Numbered from the stretch's first letter, positions 52,468-62,351 are shown. The stretch is DNA of 64,000 bases from Roseiarcus fermentans (GCF_003315135.1 NZ_QNRK01000006.1:124001-188000), one strand, 5' to 3'. Made by a program: numbers and translations. The notes: generated from the sequence alone by a model not told the origin.

Positions 52468-53091
52468 ATGCCTTCCGCGCCCGACAGCCTGGTCATCCTG
52501 TTGCACGGCGTCGGCTCCGACGGCGCCGACATGATCCCGATCGGCGAGGCGCTCGCCGGCTTCCTGCCCGGCGCCCGCTTCGTGGCGCCCGACGCGCCCT
52601 TTTCCTTCGACGGCGGCGGCATGGGCCGGCAATGGTTTTCGATCGTCGGCGTCGACGCCGACAATCGGGCGGCGCGGGTCGCGGCGGCGCGGGCGGGGTT
52701 CGACCGCGTCGTCGCCCATGAGATCGCGCGGGCGGGCTTCGGCGACCGCCTCGGCCGGGTCGCCCTGTTCGGCTTCTCGCAGGGCGCGATCCTGTCGCTC
52801 GACGCGCTGGTCGATGGCCGCTGGCCGGTCGGCGCGGTCGTGGCCGCGTCCGGACGGCTGGTCGGGCCAGTCGGGCCGAATCCCGCGCGCGTCCCCACGC
52901 TCCTGCTCCACGGCGAGGGCGACGACGTGATTCCGGCCGCCGAGACGGTCCGCGCCGAGCGCATCCTCGGCGCCGCCGGCCTTCCGGTCGAGGCGCACGT
53001 CTTTCCCGGCCTCGGGCACTCGGTGTCGCCGAAAGGTCTGCAGACCGCCCGCGCGTTCCTGTCGCGCGCGCTGGCGCCGACGGCCGCGTGA
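52468..53091 (+). CDS. Carboxylesterase/phospholipase family hydrolase
   Basis: A 207-residue alpha/beta hydrolase of the EstB/YpfH type: LLHGVGSDGADM near the N-terminus, GFSQGA with Ser104, an acid in GEGDDVIP and His in GLGHSVSP. The triad is complete and there is no signal peptide. It hydrolyses short acyl esters. It follows cydB by 49 bases and ends before a strong terminator. Confidence 0.88.
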   Translation: MPSAPDSLVILLHGVGSDGADMIPIGEALAGFLPGARFVAPDAPFSFDGGGMGRQWFSIVGVDADNRAARVAAARAGFDRVVAHEIARAGFGDRLGRVALFGFSQGAILSLDALVDGRWPVGAVVAASGRLVGPVGPNPARVPTLLLHGEGDDVIPAAETVRAERILGAAGLPVEAHVFPGLGHSVSPKGLQTARAFLSRALAPTAA

Positions 53092-53154
53092 CCGGGCGGG
53101 CCGGCCGCTCCCCTATTGTCGCCGCCATCCGGGCGCCCTACGGTCGCAGAGGAA

Positions 53155-53182
53155 CGCGCCCGCGAAGGGGCGCGGTTTTTTT
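53155..53182 (+). terminator. Intrinsic terminator between esterase and ligase genes
   Basis: CGCGCCC-GCGAAG-GGGCGCG followed by G and seven T, 64 bases after the esterase stop and just before the ligase start. It separates the cyd-esterase unit from the next gene. Confidence 0.85.
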
Positions 53183-53195
53183 GGGGGGAGGCGCC

Positions 53196-54718
53196 ATGGA
53201 TCCGGCTCTCCGGCGGCAGACGCTCGCCGACACGCTTCGGCGCAGCGCGTGGCGCGCTCCGGAGCGGCTCGGACTGGCCTGCGGCGCGATCCGCTGGAGC
53301 TACCGCGAACTCCACGCGCGTTGCGAGCGGCTGGCGGCGGGGCTCGCGGGCCGCGGCATCGGGCGGGGCGACCGCGTCGCGGTGCGTTATGCGCTGATGC
53401 GCCTCGGCGCGGTGATGGTTCCGATCAACTTCATGCTGCAGCCGGACGACGTCGCCTTCGTCCTGAACCATTCCGGCGCGCGCCTGCTCGCCTGCGACGG
53501 TGGCATGGCCGAGGTGGCGGCGAAGGCGGCCGCGGCCGCGCCGACAGTCGCCGAATTGCTGTGGCTACCGTCCGAGGACGGAACGGCGCCCGCCGAAGGC
53601 ATGACCAATGCGCTCGCCCTGATCGAGGCGGGCGGCGAACCGCCCGGCGACGGGCCCGACAGCTTCGACGTGGCGCAGATCGTCTACACCAGCGGCGCCG
53701 ACTCGCGGCCCAAGGGCGTGCGGCTCACCCACGACGCGATCCTCTGGCAATACGTGAGCTGCATGGTCGACGCCGCCATCTGCGGCGACGACGTGACCGT
53801 GCACGCGCTGCCGCTCTACCATTGCGCGCAACTCGACGTGTTCCTCGGGCCCTCGATCCACGCCGGCGGGGTCAACATCGTCACGGCGAAGCCCGTCCCC
53901 GACACCATCGTCCGACTGATCGAGACCGAGCGCGCGACCTCGTTCTTCGCGCCGCCGACGGTCTGGATCTCGATGTTGCGTGCGCCGGGCTTCGACGCGG
54001 CGGACCTGTCGAGCCTGACGAAAGGCTACTACGCCGCCTCGATCATGCCGGTCGAGGTGATGCGCGAGATGGCGCGGCGGATGCCGAACGTCCGCCTGTG
54101 CAACCTCTACGGCCAGACCGAGATCGCCCCGCTCGCGACCCTGCTGGGACCCGAGGACCAGCTGCGCAAGCCCGGCTCCTGCGGACGGCCCGCGCTCAAC
54201 GTCGCGACCCGCGTGGTCGACGACTCCCTGCACGACGTGAAGCCCGGCGAGATCGGCGAGATCGTCTACCGCTCGCCCGATCTGATGACCGGCTATGACA
54301 ACGACGAAGCGCGCACCGCCGAGGCCTTTCGCGGCGGCTGGTTCCACTCCGGCGATCTCGCGACCATCGACGAGGAGGGCTACATCAGCGTCGTCGACCG
54401 CAAGAAGGACATGATCAAGACTGGCGGCGAGAACGTCGCGAGCCGCGAGGTCGAGGAGGCGATCTACCGGCTCGGCGGCGTGTCCGAGGTCGCGGTGATC
54501 GACGTGCCGCATCCGCGCTGGGTCGAGGCGGTGGTGGCGGTGGTCGCGCCGAAGGACGGCGCCGCGCTCGATCCCGATCGCGTGCTCGAGCACGCGCACA
54601 AGGCGCCTGCCGGCTTCACGGTCCCCAAGCGCGTGGTGATCGCGCAGACGCTGCCGAAGAACCCGAGCGGGAAGAGTCTCAACAGTTGCGCGAGGAGCAT
54701 CTCGCAGAGTTCGGGTAA
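53196..54718 (+). pseudogene. Acyl-CoA synthetase (AMP-forming) with frameshift and internal deletion
   Basis: An adenylate-forming enzyme from ATG 53196, with GGGGGGAGG upstream. Motifs include YTSGADSRPKGV, LYGQTEIAP, GWFHSGDLA and DRKKDMIKTGGENV, and the catalytic Lys region is LPKNPSGK. Just after it the frame is lost; one base downstream-shifted, the normal tail QQLREEHLAEFG and stop 54716-54718 appear. In the open frame the protein would run to 54854, overlapping the next gene by 88 bases. Near residue 58, GDRVAV joins RYALMRLGAV directly, where relatives have about ten more residues. Confidence 0.8.
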
Positions 54719-54766
54719 GCGAGCGCCGTCGGAGCGGCGTTCGAGATCGAGAGCAGGAGAGGCGGA

Positions 54767-56476
54767 ATGGGCAAGCGGGTCGCGGATGTCATCGTCGAGA
54801 TTCTGCAGGAGGCGGGCGTCAAGCGCTGCTGGGGCGTGCCGGGCGACACGCTGAATTACGTCACCGACGCCATCCGCCGCAGCCCGATCGAATGGGTGCA
54901 CGTGCGGCACGAAGAGGTCGGTGGATTCGCGGCCGGCGCCGATTCGATGATCACCGGCGATCTTGTCGCCTGCGCGGGATCGTGCGGACCGGGCAGCCTG
55001 CATTTCGTAAACGGACTGTTCGAGTCGCACCGCAACCGGGCGCCGGTCGTGCTGATCGCGAGCCAGGTCACGCGCGACGAACTCGGCTTCGACTTTCCCC
55101 AGGAGGTCGATTTCATGCCGATCTACAAACAGTGCAGCGTCTTCTGCGAGGAAATCCGCACGCCCGCGCAGGCGCGGCGCAAGACCGCGATGGCGGCGCA
55201 GGCGGCGCTGATGAAGCGCGGCGTGGCGGTGCTGATCCTGCCGGTCGACGTGTCGCAGGCCGAGGCGCCGGACGAGCCCGGCTTCGCCGTTCACGTCTCG
55301 CGTCCGGTCATCCGCCCGTCCGATGACGAACTCGACCGCATCGCCGAGATTCTGAATGGCGGGAAGCGTGTCGCGATCTACGGCGGCTCGGGATGCGAGG
55401 ACGCCCACGACGCGCTCGTCGCGCTGGCCGACCGTCTCAAGGCCCCGGTCGCGCACACCTCGCGGGCCAAGGACTTCGTCGAATACGACAACCCGTTCAA
55501 CGTCGGCATGACCGGCCTGCTCGGCAACGCGGGCGGCTGTCACACCGTGGCGACGTGCGACACGCTGCTGCTGCTCGGCTGCGACTTCGCCTGGCGCCAG
55601 TTCTATCCCGATCAGGCCCGGATCGTGCAAGTCGACATCGACCCGACCCACATCGGCCGCCGCCATCCGGTCGAGGTCGGCGTCGTCGGCGACGTGAAGG
55701 CGACGCTCGACGCCCTCCTCTCCCGAATCGCGGCGCGGCAGGACAGGGCCTTCCTCGACGAGTGCCTCGATCGGCACGCCAGGGCGATGCAGGCGCTCGA
55801 CGAGCGCGAGACGATCGGGCGCGGCGGGAAGATCCACCCGCAATACCTCGCCCGCCTGATCGACCGGCACGCCGCCGACGACGCCATCTTCACCGCCGAC
55901 GGCGGCACCGCGACCGTCTGGGTCCTGCGCCACACCCGCGCCACCGGCAAGCGGCGCACCATCATCAGTCTGACGCACGGGACGATGGCCAACGCGATGC
56001 CGCAGGCGCTCGGCGCCAAGAAGGCGGCGCCGGACCGGCAGGTGATCTCGCTCAGCGGCGACGGCGGCCTGACGATGCTGCTGGGCGACCTGATTACGGC
56101 CGTCCAGGAGAAAATCCCGATCAAGATCGCCGTGGTCAACAACGGCAAGCTCGGCTTCGTCGAGCTGGAGATGAAGGGCGACGGACTGCTCGACGCCTAT
56201 ACGAACCTCGACAACCCGGACTTCGCCCGGGTCGCCGGGGCGATCGGTTTTCAGGCGCAGCGGGTGGAGAAGGCCGAGGACCTGGAGGCGGCGGTCAGCG
56301 CCTGGATCGCCGCCCCTGGCCCGGCGCTGATCGACGTCGTCACGGACCCGATGGAGCTCGTGATGCCGCCGAAATTCGAGGCCGATCAGGTGTTCGGCAT
56401 GGCGCTCTATTCCGTCAAGGCCGTGCTCGCCGGCCGCGGCAAGGACGTGTGGGAGCTCGCGACCGACGCGGTGTGA
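54767..56476 (+). CDS. poxB: Thiamine-diphosphate enzyme of the pyruvate oxidase (PoxB) family
   Basis: A 569-residue TPP-dependent enzyme close in length to PoxB (572). The cofactor-activating Glu50 is in HVRHEEVGGF. The ThDP motif begins SGDGGLTMLLGD near residue 425 and continues to VVNNGKLGF. It probably decarboxylates pyruvate to acetate with electrons passed to quinone. Related acetolactate-synthase or benzoylformate-decarboxylase functions are less likely given the PoxB-like C-terminus. It follows the broken ligase by 48 bases. Confidence 0.85.
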   Translation: MGKRVADVIVEILQEAGVKRCWGVPGDTLNYVTDAIRRSPIEWVHVRHEEVGGFAAGADSMITGDLVACAGSCGPGSLHFVNGLFESHRNRAPVVLIASQVTRDELGFDFPQEVDFMPIYKQCSVFCEEIRTPAQARRKTAMAAQAALMKRGVAVLILPVDVSQAEAPDEPGFAVHVSRPVIRPSDDELDRIAEILNGGKRVAIYGGSGCEDAHDALVALADRLKAPVAHTSRAKDFVEYDNPFNVGMTGLLGNAGGCHTVATCDTLLLLGCDFAWRQFYPDQARIVQVDIDPTHIGRRHPVEVGVVGDVKATLDALLSRIAARQDRAFLDECLDRHARAMQALDERETIGRGGKIHPQYLARLIDRHAADDAIFTADGGTATVWVLRHTRATGKRRTIISLTHGTMANAMPQALGAKKAAPDRQVISLSGDGGLTMLLGDLITAVQEKIPIKIAVVNNGKLGFVELEMKGDGLLDAYTNLDNPDFARVAGAIGFQAQRVEKAEDLEAAVSAWIAAPGPALIDVVTDPMELVMPPKFEADQVFGMALYSVKAVLAGRGKDVWELATDAV

Positions 56477-56557
56477 GCGAGGGGGCGGGAGGCGGGCGCT
56501 GGCGGCGGCGCGAGTCGTGCGCCTGTCGCTCCGGGGTCTCGCCTCAGTCTCCGCCCC

Positions 56558-57742
56558 TCACTCCACCGGCCGCTCGTCGGAAATAATCTTCCCGTCGTTC
56601 GGCAGCGCGCCGGGCGCGACCAGCCGCACTTCGCCGCGCAGCTTGGTCAGCGCCTGCAGCGTCGCCGCGACGGCGGCGGCGAGCGCGTCGCTGGCGGCAG
56701 GCGTCTCGGCATGCAGGGTCATCGCGTCCTGTTCGCCCGTCCTCGTCACGACGAGGCGGACCGCGCCGAGTCCGGCGTGGCGCTTTCCCGCCTCGACCAC
56801 CTGGCCCGGATGGACGAACAGGCCCCTGACCTTGGTCGACTGGTCGGCGCGCCCCATCCAGCCCCTGAGCCGTCCGGGCGCCGCCCATTGCGAGAGGTCG
56901 CCGGTCGCGAAGCGCAGCAGCGAATAGTCGCCGACGAGCCGCGTCGCCACCACCTCGCCGACCTTGCCGGCCGGGGCGGGGTCGTCGGTCCCCGGCGTCA
57001 CGATTTCCACGATCAGGTCGTCGTTGACGGCGAGGCCCGGCATCAGGTTTCCGTTCGTGTCGTCGGTCTCCCAGGCGATCGCGCCGAGATCGGCGGTGGC
57101 GTAAGCCTGCCGGGTGCGAATTCCGGCGCCTTCCAGCTCGGCGCGCAGCGTCGGCGGCAGCGCCGCGCTGGAGACGAGCGCCTTTGTCAGCGACGAGACG
57201 TCCGCCCTCAGCGTCCGCGCCTTGTCGAGCACGATCTTGAGGAAGTCGGGCGGCCCGGCGTAGACGCTCGGCCTGAGATGCGCGATCGCGGCGATCAGTT
57301 GCTCGGTGTTGCCGGGCCCGGCCGGGATGACCGGGCAGCCGAGCGCCATGGCGCCGCTTTCGAGGATTCTTCCGCCCGGCGTCAGGTGATAGGAGAAGCA
57401 GTTGACGACGATGTCGCCGCGCGCGACGCCGGCGGCGGCGAAGGCTCTCGCCGCGCCCCACGGGTCGGCGCCCGCCTGCTCCGGCTCGTAGATGCCGCCG
57501 GGCGAAGCGAACAGGCGCAGGAAGGCGTCGGTCGGCGCGGCGGCCAGCGCGCCGAACGGCGGCGCGGCGCGCTGCATGTCGGCGAGCGCGGATTTGCGCA
57601 GCACCGGAATCGCCGCCAGGTCGGCCGGCGCGCGCAGCGAAGAAATGTCGACGTCGCCGATCTGGCGGGCGAGCGCGGGACTCCTGCCGTGCAACGCGCC
57701 GAGCCGGTCGCGCAAGCGCTCGAAACGGGCGACGTCGCTCAT
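56558..57742 (-). CDS. PaaK-like (phenylacetate-CoA-ligase-family) protein
   Basis: A 394-residue adenylate-forming family protein. Similarity is clearest in RQAYATADLGAIAWETDD, ATRLVGDYSLLRFATGDLS and GWMGRADQSTKVRGLFVHP. The Ser/Thr/Gly AMP loop usual in PaaK is replaced by FASPGGIYEP, which may alter or abolish ligase activity or reflect a distinct subfamily. ATG 57742 lies 12 bases after the livF stop region on the same strand. It is the last gene of the Liv-type operon. The probable role is activation of the imported acid. Confidence 0.82.
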   Translation of the reverse strand: MSDVARFERLRDRLGALHGRSPALARQIGDVDISSLRAPADLAAIPVLRKSALADMQRAAPPFGALAAAPTDAFLRLFASPGGIYEPEQAGADPWGAARAFAAAGVARGDIVVNCFSYHLTPGGRILESGAMALGCPVIPAGPGNTEQLIAAIAHLRPSVYAGPPDFLKIVLDKARTLRADVSSLTKALVSSAALPPTLRAELEGAGIRTRQAYATADLGAIAWETDDTNGNLMPGLAVNDDLIVEIVTPGTDDPAPAGKVGEVVATRLVGDYSLLRFATGDLSQWAAPGRLRGWMGRADQSTKVRGLFVHPGQVVEAGKRHAGLGAVRLVVTRTGEQDAMTLHAETPAASDALAAAVAATLQALTKLRGEVRLVAPGALPNDGKIISDERPVE

Positions 57743-57753
57743 GGGCAATCCTC

Positions 57754-58584
57754 TCACGCCAGCCAGCGCTTGCGGCGCTTGTAGCTCTTCACCGTCTTGA
57801 ACGAGCGCCGGTTCTCGCCGGCGACGCCGAGATAGAACTCGCGCACGTCCTCGTTGGTCCGGAGCGCCTCGGCCGCGCCGTCGAGCACCACCCGGCCGGT
57901 CTCGAGTATATAGCCGAAGCTGGCGTAGCGCAGCGCGATGTTGGTGTTCTGTTCGGCGAGCAGGAAGGAGACGCCCTCGCGCTCGTTGAGCCTCCTCACG
58001 ATGGCGAAAATCTCCTCGACCACCTGCGGCGCGAGCCCCATCGACGGCTCGTCGAGCAGAATGAGCTTCGGCTTCGACATCATCGCCCGGCCGATGGCGC
58101 ACATCTGCTGCTCGCCGCCCGACGCATATCCGGCCTGGGTTTGCCGGCGCTCCTTCAGGCGCGGGAAGAGCGCGTAGATCGCCTCGAGGTCGCGCCGGAT
58201 CGCCGTGCGGCCATCGCGGCGGGTGAAGGCGCCGGTGAGCAGGTTCTCCTCGATCGTCAGGTGGGCGAAACAGTGCCGGCCCTCCATCACCTGGATGGCG
58301 CCGCGGCGCACGAGATCGTTGGCCGACAGCCGCTCGACCCGCTCGCCCTCGAACAGAATCGCGCCCTTGGTCACCTCGCCGCGCTCGGCCCGCAGGAGGT
58401 TCGAGATCGCCTTCAGCGTCGTGGTCTTGCCGGCGCCGTTGGCGCCGAGCAGCGCCACGATGCCGCCTTGCGGCACGGTGAGCGACACGCCCTTCAGGAC
58501 GAGCGCGATGGAATTGTAGATCACCTCGATGTTCTGCACCTCGAGGATCGGGGTGGGGGAGGGGAACGGTGCGGTCTTGGTCAC
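57754..58584 (-). CDS. livF: Branched-chain amino-acid-type ABC transporter ATP-binding protein LivF
   Basis: A 276-residue ATPase. Walker A is LLGANGAGKTT (from residue 46), the signature is YASGGEQQMCAIGRAM, and Walker B is LILLDEPSMGL. It energises the LivHM permease with LivG. Its C-terminal tail is a little longer than in LivF of E. coli. It is separated from livK by a 230-base spacer carrying two repeat hairpins. Confidence 0.92.
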   Translation of the reverse strand: MTKTAPFPSPTPILEVQNIEVIYNSIALVLKGVSLTVPQGGIVALLGANGAGKTTTLKAISNLLRAERGEVTKGAILFEGERVERLSANDLVRRGAIQVMEGRHCFAHLTIEENLLTGAFTRRDGRTAIRRDLEAIYALFPRLKERRQTQAGYASGGEQQMCAIGRAMMSKPKLILLDEPSMGLAPQVVEEIFAIVRRLNEREGVSFLLAEQNTNIALRYASFGYILETGRVVLDGAAEALRTNEDVREFYLGVAGENRRSFKTVKSYKRRKRWLA

Positions 58585-58640
58585 GGCGAAGGGCGCCCTT
58601 CGTGGGTGCGCGCCAGCGAGGGCGGTTCGCGGGCGCCTTC

Positions 58641-58700
58641 CCTTCCCCAGCTTGCTGGGGAAGGTGGCCCGTCAGGGCCGGATGGGGTGCGGAAAGCAGG
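58641..58700. repeat. GGGGAAGG-type dispersed palindromic repeat, copy 1
   Basis: CCTTCCCCAG-CTTG-CTGGGGAAGG hairpin, then GGCCC-GTCA-GGGCC and GGATGGGGTGCGG. This composite is found again in both orientations at 62352-62527. It lies between livF and livK. Confidence 0.7.
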
Positions 58701-58763
58701 CCTCCATTGGCGACAAGCAGACGGCGATGGTTGAGCAATCCGCCCAGCGTCGATGAAGCGCAC

Positions 58764-58787
58764 CTTCCCCAACATTCGTTGGGGAAG
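58764..58787. repeat. Hairpin of the same repeat family upstream of livF
   Basis: CTTCCCCAAC-ATTC-GTTGGGGAAG, perfect 10-bp arms, 30 bases after the livK stop. Without a T-run it is more likely an mRNA-protecting or attenuating hairpin than a terminator. Confidence 0.65.
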
Positions 58788-58816
58788 GGTAGAATCCGAG
58801 GTCCGGTCGTGGGCGC

Positions 58817-60130
58817 TCACTTGTTGTCGCAGACCTCGCTGCGAACCGGCCAGGCGTTCTTCTGGGCGTAGTTCGCCGCCGCCTCGTCGAGCAGCGGCCG
58901 GACTCTCGCCGTGTCGGGGCCGATCGGGTCGCTGGCCTTCACCCATTTCGCGCCGTCCCATTGCTGGACGAAGGTCGCCGAATGGCTGTTATGGTCGAGG
59001 CAGGTGGTCTTCAACGGCCCGGCGAAGTTTTCAAGGCCGAGCGCCTTGAACCGCGCCGCGTCGAGGTCGAGATTTTCCAGCCCGCGGCGCACGTCTTCGC
59101 CGGTGACCGCCTTCTTGCCGGTGATTGCTTGCGCCCGCGCGATCGCCTCGGCGATCAGCACCGAATTGTAGACGCCGCGGTTGTAGAGCACCGAGCCGAC
59201 TTCGTCCTTCGGCGTCTGGCTCTGGCCGGTCCCGATCACCAGCTTCTGGATGTCGGCCAGCGCCGGGAAATTCGCGCCGGTCGCGTGCCAGTTGAGCTCC
59301 CGGAAGCCCTTGGCGCCGTCGCCGGCCGCGGCCACGTCCGCGTCGTTCGGCCACCAGATCGAGATGAACTTGTCCATCGGGAACTCGGCCTTGACCGCTT
59401 CCTTGATCGCCGTCGGATTCATCGCGCCCCAGCCGTACATGACCAAAAGGTCGGGCTTGTCGCGGCGGATGTCGAGCCACTTCGACGACTGGTTCTGCAT
59501 GTCGGCGGCGGCCACCGGATAGAGCTTCAGGCTGAACCCGATCTCCTTGGCCAGCGTCTGGAACAGCGGGATCGGCTCCTTGCCGAAGCCGGCGTCGAAA
59601 TAGAGGTAGCCGACGGTCTTGCCTTTGAGCCCTTCGATCGAGCCGCCGCCGGCGCTCTTCAGGATCTCGCTGAGACCGTCCCAATAGGTCGCGGGCGGGT
59701 TGAACACCCAGGGGAAGACGTCGCCCTTGGCCGAGGCCGAGAGTCCGTAGGCCATCGACAGGATCGGAATCTTGTCGACCGCGGCCTTCGGGATTAGCGA
59801 CAGGGTGATGCCGGTCGACCACGGATTGACCAGCACCGGGTTCTTCGGCTTCACCGAGTCGTAGCACTCGAGGCCCTTCTTTGTGTCGTAACCGGTCTCG
59901 CATTCGTCGACGACGAGCTTGACGCCGCCGATGCCGCCGTCGCGCGCGTTGAGCATGGCGAGATAGTCGTGCATGCCGTCGGCGATCGGCGTTCCCGAGC
60001 CCGCGAACGGGCCGGTTCGATAGGTGAACAGCGGGACGTAGATCGAGTCGTCGGCCAGCGCCGCGCCCGCCGGCAGGGCGAGGCCGAGGGCGATCCCGCC
60101 GACGAGGCTCTTCAACAGGCTTCTCTTCAT
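58817..60130 (-). CDS. livK: Branched-chain amino-acid-type ABC transporter substrate-binding protein
   Basis: A 437-residue periplasmic protein with a signal peptide (about residues 1-26) and the Peripla_BP_6 fold (IYVPLFTYRTGPFAGSGTPIADG, then LVVDECETGYD). It is longer than LivK of E. coli and similar to binding proteins of organic or aromatic acid importers. It is flanked by livM and livF, with ligase-type genes at both ends of the operon. The ligand is undetermined. Confidence 0.9.
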   Translation of the reverse strand: MKRSLLKSLVGGIALGLALPAGAALADDSIYVPLFTYRTGPFAGSGTPIADGMHDYLAMLNARDGGIGGVKLVVDECETGYDTKKGLECYDSVKPKNPVLVNPWSTGITLSLIPKAAVDKIPILSMAYGLSASAKGDVFPWVFNPPATYWDGLSEILKSAGGGSIEGLKGKTVGYLYFDAGFGKEPIPLFQTLAKEIGFSLKLYPVAAADMQNQSSKWLDIRRDKPDLLVMYGWGAMNPTAIKEAVKAEFPMDKFISIWWPNDADVAAAGDGAKGFRELNWHATGANFPALADIQKLVIGTGQSQTPKDEVGSVLYNRGVYNSVLIAEAIARAQAITGKKAVTGEDVRRGLENLDLDAARFKALGLENFAGPLKTTCLDHNSHSATFVQQWDGAKWVKASDPIGPDTARVRPLLDEAAANYAQKNAWPVRSEVCDNK

Positions 60131-60170
60131 TCGCGTCTCCTCCGCTTTGTCATGGTTTTGTGCGCGCTCA

Positions 60171-61247
60171 TCAGTATGGGAACGGCCAGACGCGCAGCTT
60201 CTGCTTCGCCGTTCGCCACAACCGCGCGAGCCCGTGCGGCTCGGCGATCAGGAAGACGACGATCAGGATTCCGGTGATCATGGTCGTCAGCTGATCGACC
60301 CGGGCGGCCTCGATCGGCAGGCCGACCATCGGCGGCAGCGCCCGGAGCGCGATCGGCATCAGGTGCATGACCGTCGCGCCGAAGAAGGCGCCCACGATCG
60401 AGCCGAGGCCGCCGATGATGACGATGAACAAGATCTCGAACGACAGGTCGATGTTGAACGCCGCGGGTTCGGCGGCGCCGAGCCACAGGAACACCATCAG
60501 CGCGCCGGCGACGCCGACGATGAACGACGACACCGCGAAGGCGAGGAGCTTTGCGTTGAGCAGGCGGATGCCGATCAGCTGCGCCGCAATGTCCATGTCG
60601 CGCACCGCCATCCACATCCGCCCGATCCGGCCGTGCACGATGTTGGAGGCGATCCAGGCGAGCGCCGCGACGATGGTGAGCGCCACGAGGTAGCGGGTCG
60701 TCGGCGTCGCGTTCGGGCCGGTGACGAAAACGCCGAACAGCGTCGCGTTCGGGACTTCGATCGCGCCGGAATCATTGTCGTTGACCAGCCACGGCACGCG
60801 GGAAAAACACCATTCGAGGAAGAACTGCGCCGCCAGCGTCGCCACCGCCAGGTAGAAGCCCTTGATGCGCAGGCTCGGCAGGCCGAACGCGACGCCGACC
60901 GCCGCCGAGACGAAGCCGCTCGTGACGATCCAGACGAGGATGTTCACCTGCGGGAACGCGGTCTCGAGCTTGTAGCAGGCGTAGGCCCCGACCCCCATGA
61001 AGGCGCCCGTGCCGAGCGACAGGAGGTCGGTGTAGCCGGTGAGCAGGTTGAGCCCGATCCCGGCGAGCGACAGGATCAGGAACGGGATCATCATGGTGTT
61101 CAGGAAGAACGGGCCGCCGAACGCCGGAATGATGACGAAGGCGACGAAAAGGATCAGCGCGACGCCGAAGCGGTCCTGGCGGATCGGGAAGATCGCCATG
61201 TCCGCGGCATAGGTCGTCTTGTACTGGCCGGCTTCGCGGTAGAACAC
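60171..61247 (-). CDS. livM: ABC transporter permease LivM
   Basis: A 358-residue permease with 8-10 membrane helices and the LivM core: LLTGYTDLLSLGTGAFMGVGAYACY and IIGGLGSIVGAFFGATVMHLMP. It pairs with LivH. A CGTCATTGCGAG palindrome fills the spacer towards livH. Confidence 0.92.
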   Translation of the reverse strand: MFYREAGQYKTTYAADMAIFPIRQDRFGVALILFVAFVIIPAFGGPFFLNTMMIPFLILSLAGIGLNLLTGYTDLLSLGTGAFMGVGAYACYKLETAFPQVNILVWIVTSGFVSAAVGVAFGLPSLRIKGFYLAVATLAAQFFLEWCFSRVPWLVNDNDSGAIEVPNATLFGVFVTGPNATPTTRYLVALTIVAALAWIASNIVHGRIGRMWMAVRDMDIAAQLIGIRLLNAKLLAFAVSSFIVGVAGALMVFLWLGAAEPAAFNIDLSFEILFIVIIGGLGSIVGAFFGATVMHLMPIALRALPPMVGLPIEAARVDQLTTMITGILIVVFLIAEPHGLARLWRTAKQKLRVWPFPY

Positions 61248-61266
61248 GAGGATTCTCCTGCCTATG

Positions 61267-61345
61267 CCGTCATTGCGAGGCGAAGCCGAAGCAATCCAGC
61301 GGTCCGCGCAGCGGGTGGATTGCTTCGCTTCGCTCGCAATGACGG
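61267..61345. repeat. CCGTCATTGCGAG palindromic repeat
   Basis: A 79-bp hairpin element: CCGTCATTGCGAG at the left and CTCGCAATGACGG at the right, perfect 13-bp arms, with inner GAAGCAATCC and GGATTGCTTC. It is the short form of the motif inside the 225-bp repeats. It lies between livM and livH. Confidence 0.75.
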
Positions 61346-61357
61346 ATGGGTATTGGC

Positions 61358-62314
61358 TCAGATCCGCTCAATGATCTTCTCCCCGAACAGGCCCTGGGGG
61401 CGGAACAACAGAAAGACGAGGGCGATGATGTAGGCGAGCCAGCTCTCGATGCCGCCGCCCAGCAGCGGACCCCAGTAGAATTCGCCGAGCTTCTCGCCGA
61501 CGCCGATGATCAGCCCGCCGACGATCGCGCCCGGCACCGAGGTCAGGCCGCCGAGGATCAGCACCGGCAGCGCCTTCAGCGACACCACCTGCAGCGCGAA
61601 CGACACGTCCGAGCGCGCGCCCCAGAAGATCCCGGTGGCGAGCGCGACGACGCCGGCGGTGAACCAGACGATGACCCAGATCTGGTCGAGCGAGACGCCG
61701 ACCGAAAGCGCCGCCTGATGGTCGTCGGCGACGGCGCGCAAAGCCCGGCCGATGCGCGTCTTCTGGAAGAACACGGCGAGGCCCGCGACCATGACAATCG
61801 CGATCGCGGCCGCCGCGATGTCCAGCTTCTGCAACTGCACCCTGCCGCCGAACAGGGCGAGGTTGATCGCGCCGCTCGGCAGAAACAGCTCCTTGGTGAT
61901 CATCGACTTGGGATTGCCGCCGAACACGAGCTCGCCGAAGCCGATGAGAAAATAGGTGACGCCCAGCGTCGCCATCAGCAGGATGATGTCGGGCTGGTTG
62001 ACCAGCGGCCGCAACACCAGCCGCTCGACGCCGACCGCGAGGCCGTACATGACCGCGATCGTCAGGCCGAGGGCGATCCACGCCGGCACGCCCTTTTCCG
62101 CGAGGCCGACCAGCGTCAGCGCCGCGAACACCATCATGATCCCTTGCGCGAAGTTGAACACGCCCGAGGCCTTGTAGATGAGCACGAAGCCGAGCGCGAT
62201 CAGCGCATAGAGGACGCCGGCGACGAAGCCCTCCCACACCGTCTGCGCCAGCAGGTCGGGGGCCGAGATCATCTGCGCGACGGGGTCGACGAAGACGGCG
62301 TGGAGGAGGTCCAT
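61358..62314 (-). CDS. livH: ABC transporter permease LivH
   Basis: A 318-residue permease with the LivH start GFVAGVLYALIALGFVLIYKASGVFNFAQG and the later FALQVVSLKALPVLILGGL. ATG 62314 is chosen because upstream in-frame codons run into the repeat region. It forms the channel with LivM. Confidence 0.92.
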   Translation of the reverse strand: MDLLHAVFVDPVAQMISAPDLLAQTVWEGFVAGVLYALIALGFVLIYKASGVFNFAQGIMMVFAALTLVGLAEKGVPAWIALGLTIAVMYGLAVGVERLVLRPLVNQPDIILLMATLGVTYFLIGFGELVFGGNPKSMITKELFLPSGAINLALFGGRVQLQKLDIAAAAIAIVMVAGLAVFFQKTRIGRALRAVADDHQAALSVGVSLDQIWVIVWFTAGVVALATGIFWGARSDVSFALQVVSLKALPVLILGGLTSVPGAIVGGLIIGVGEKLGEFYWGPLLGGGIESWLAYIIALVFLLFRPQGLFGEKIIERI

Positions 62315-62351
62315 GGTCAGCGCCCGGGTCGGGTGGCGCGCGCCGCGCGCG

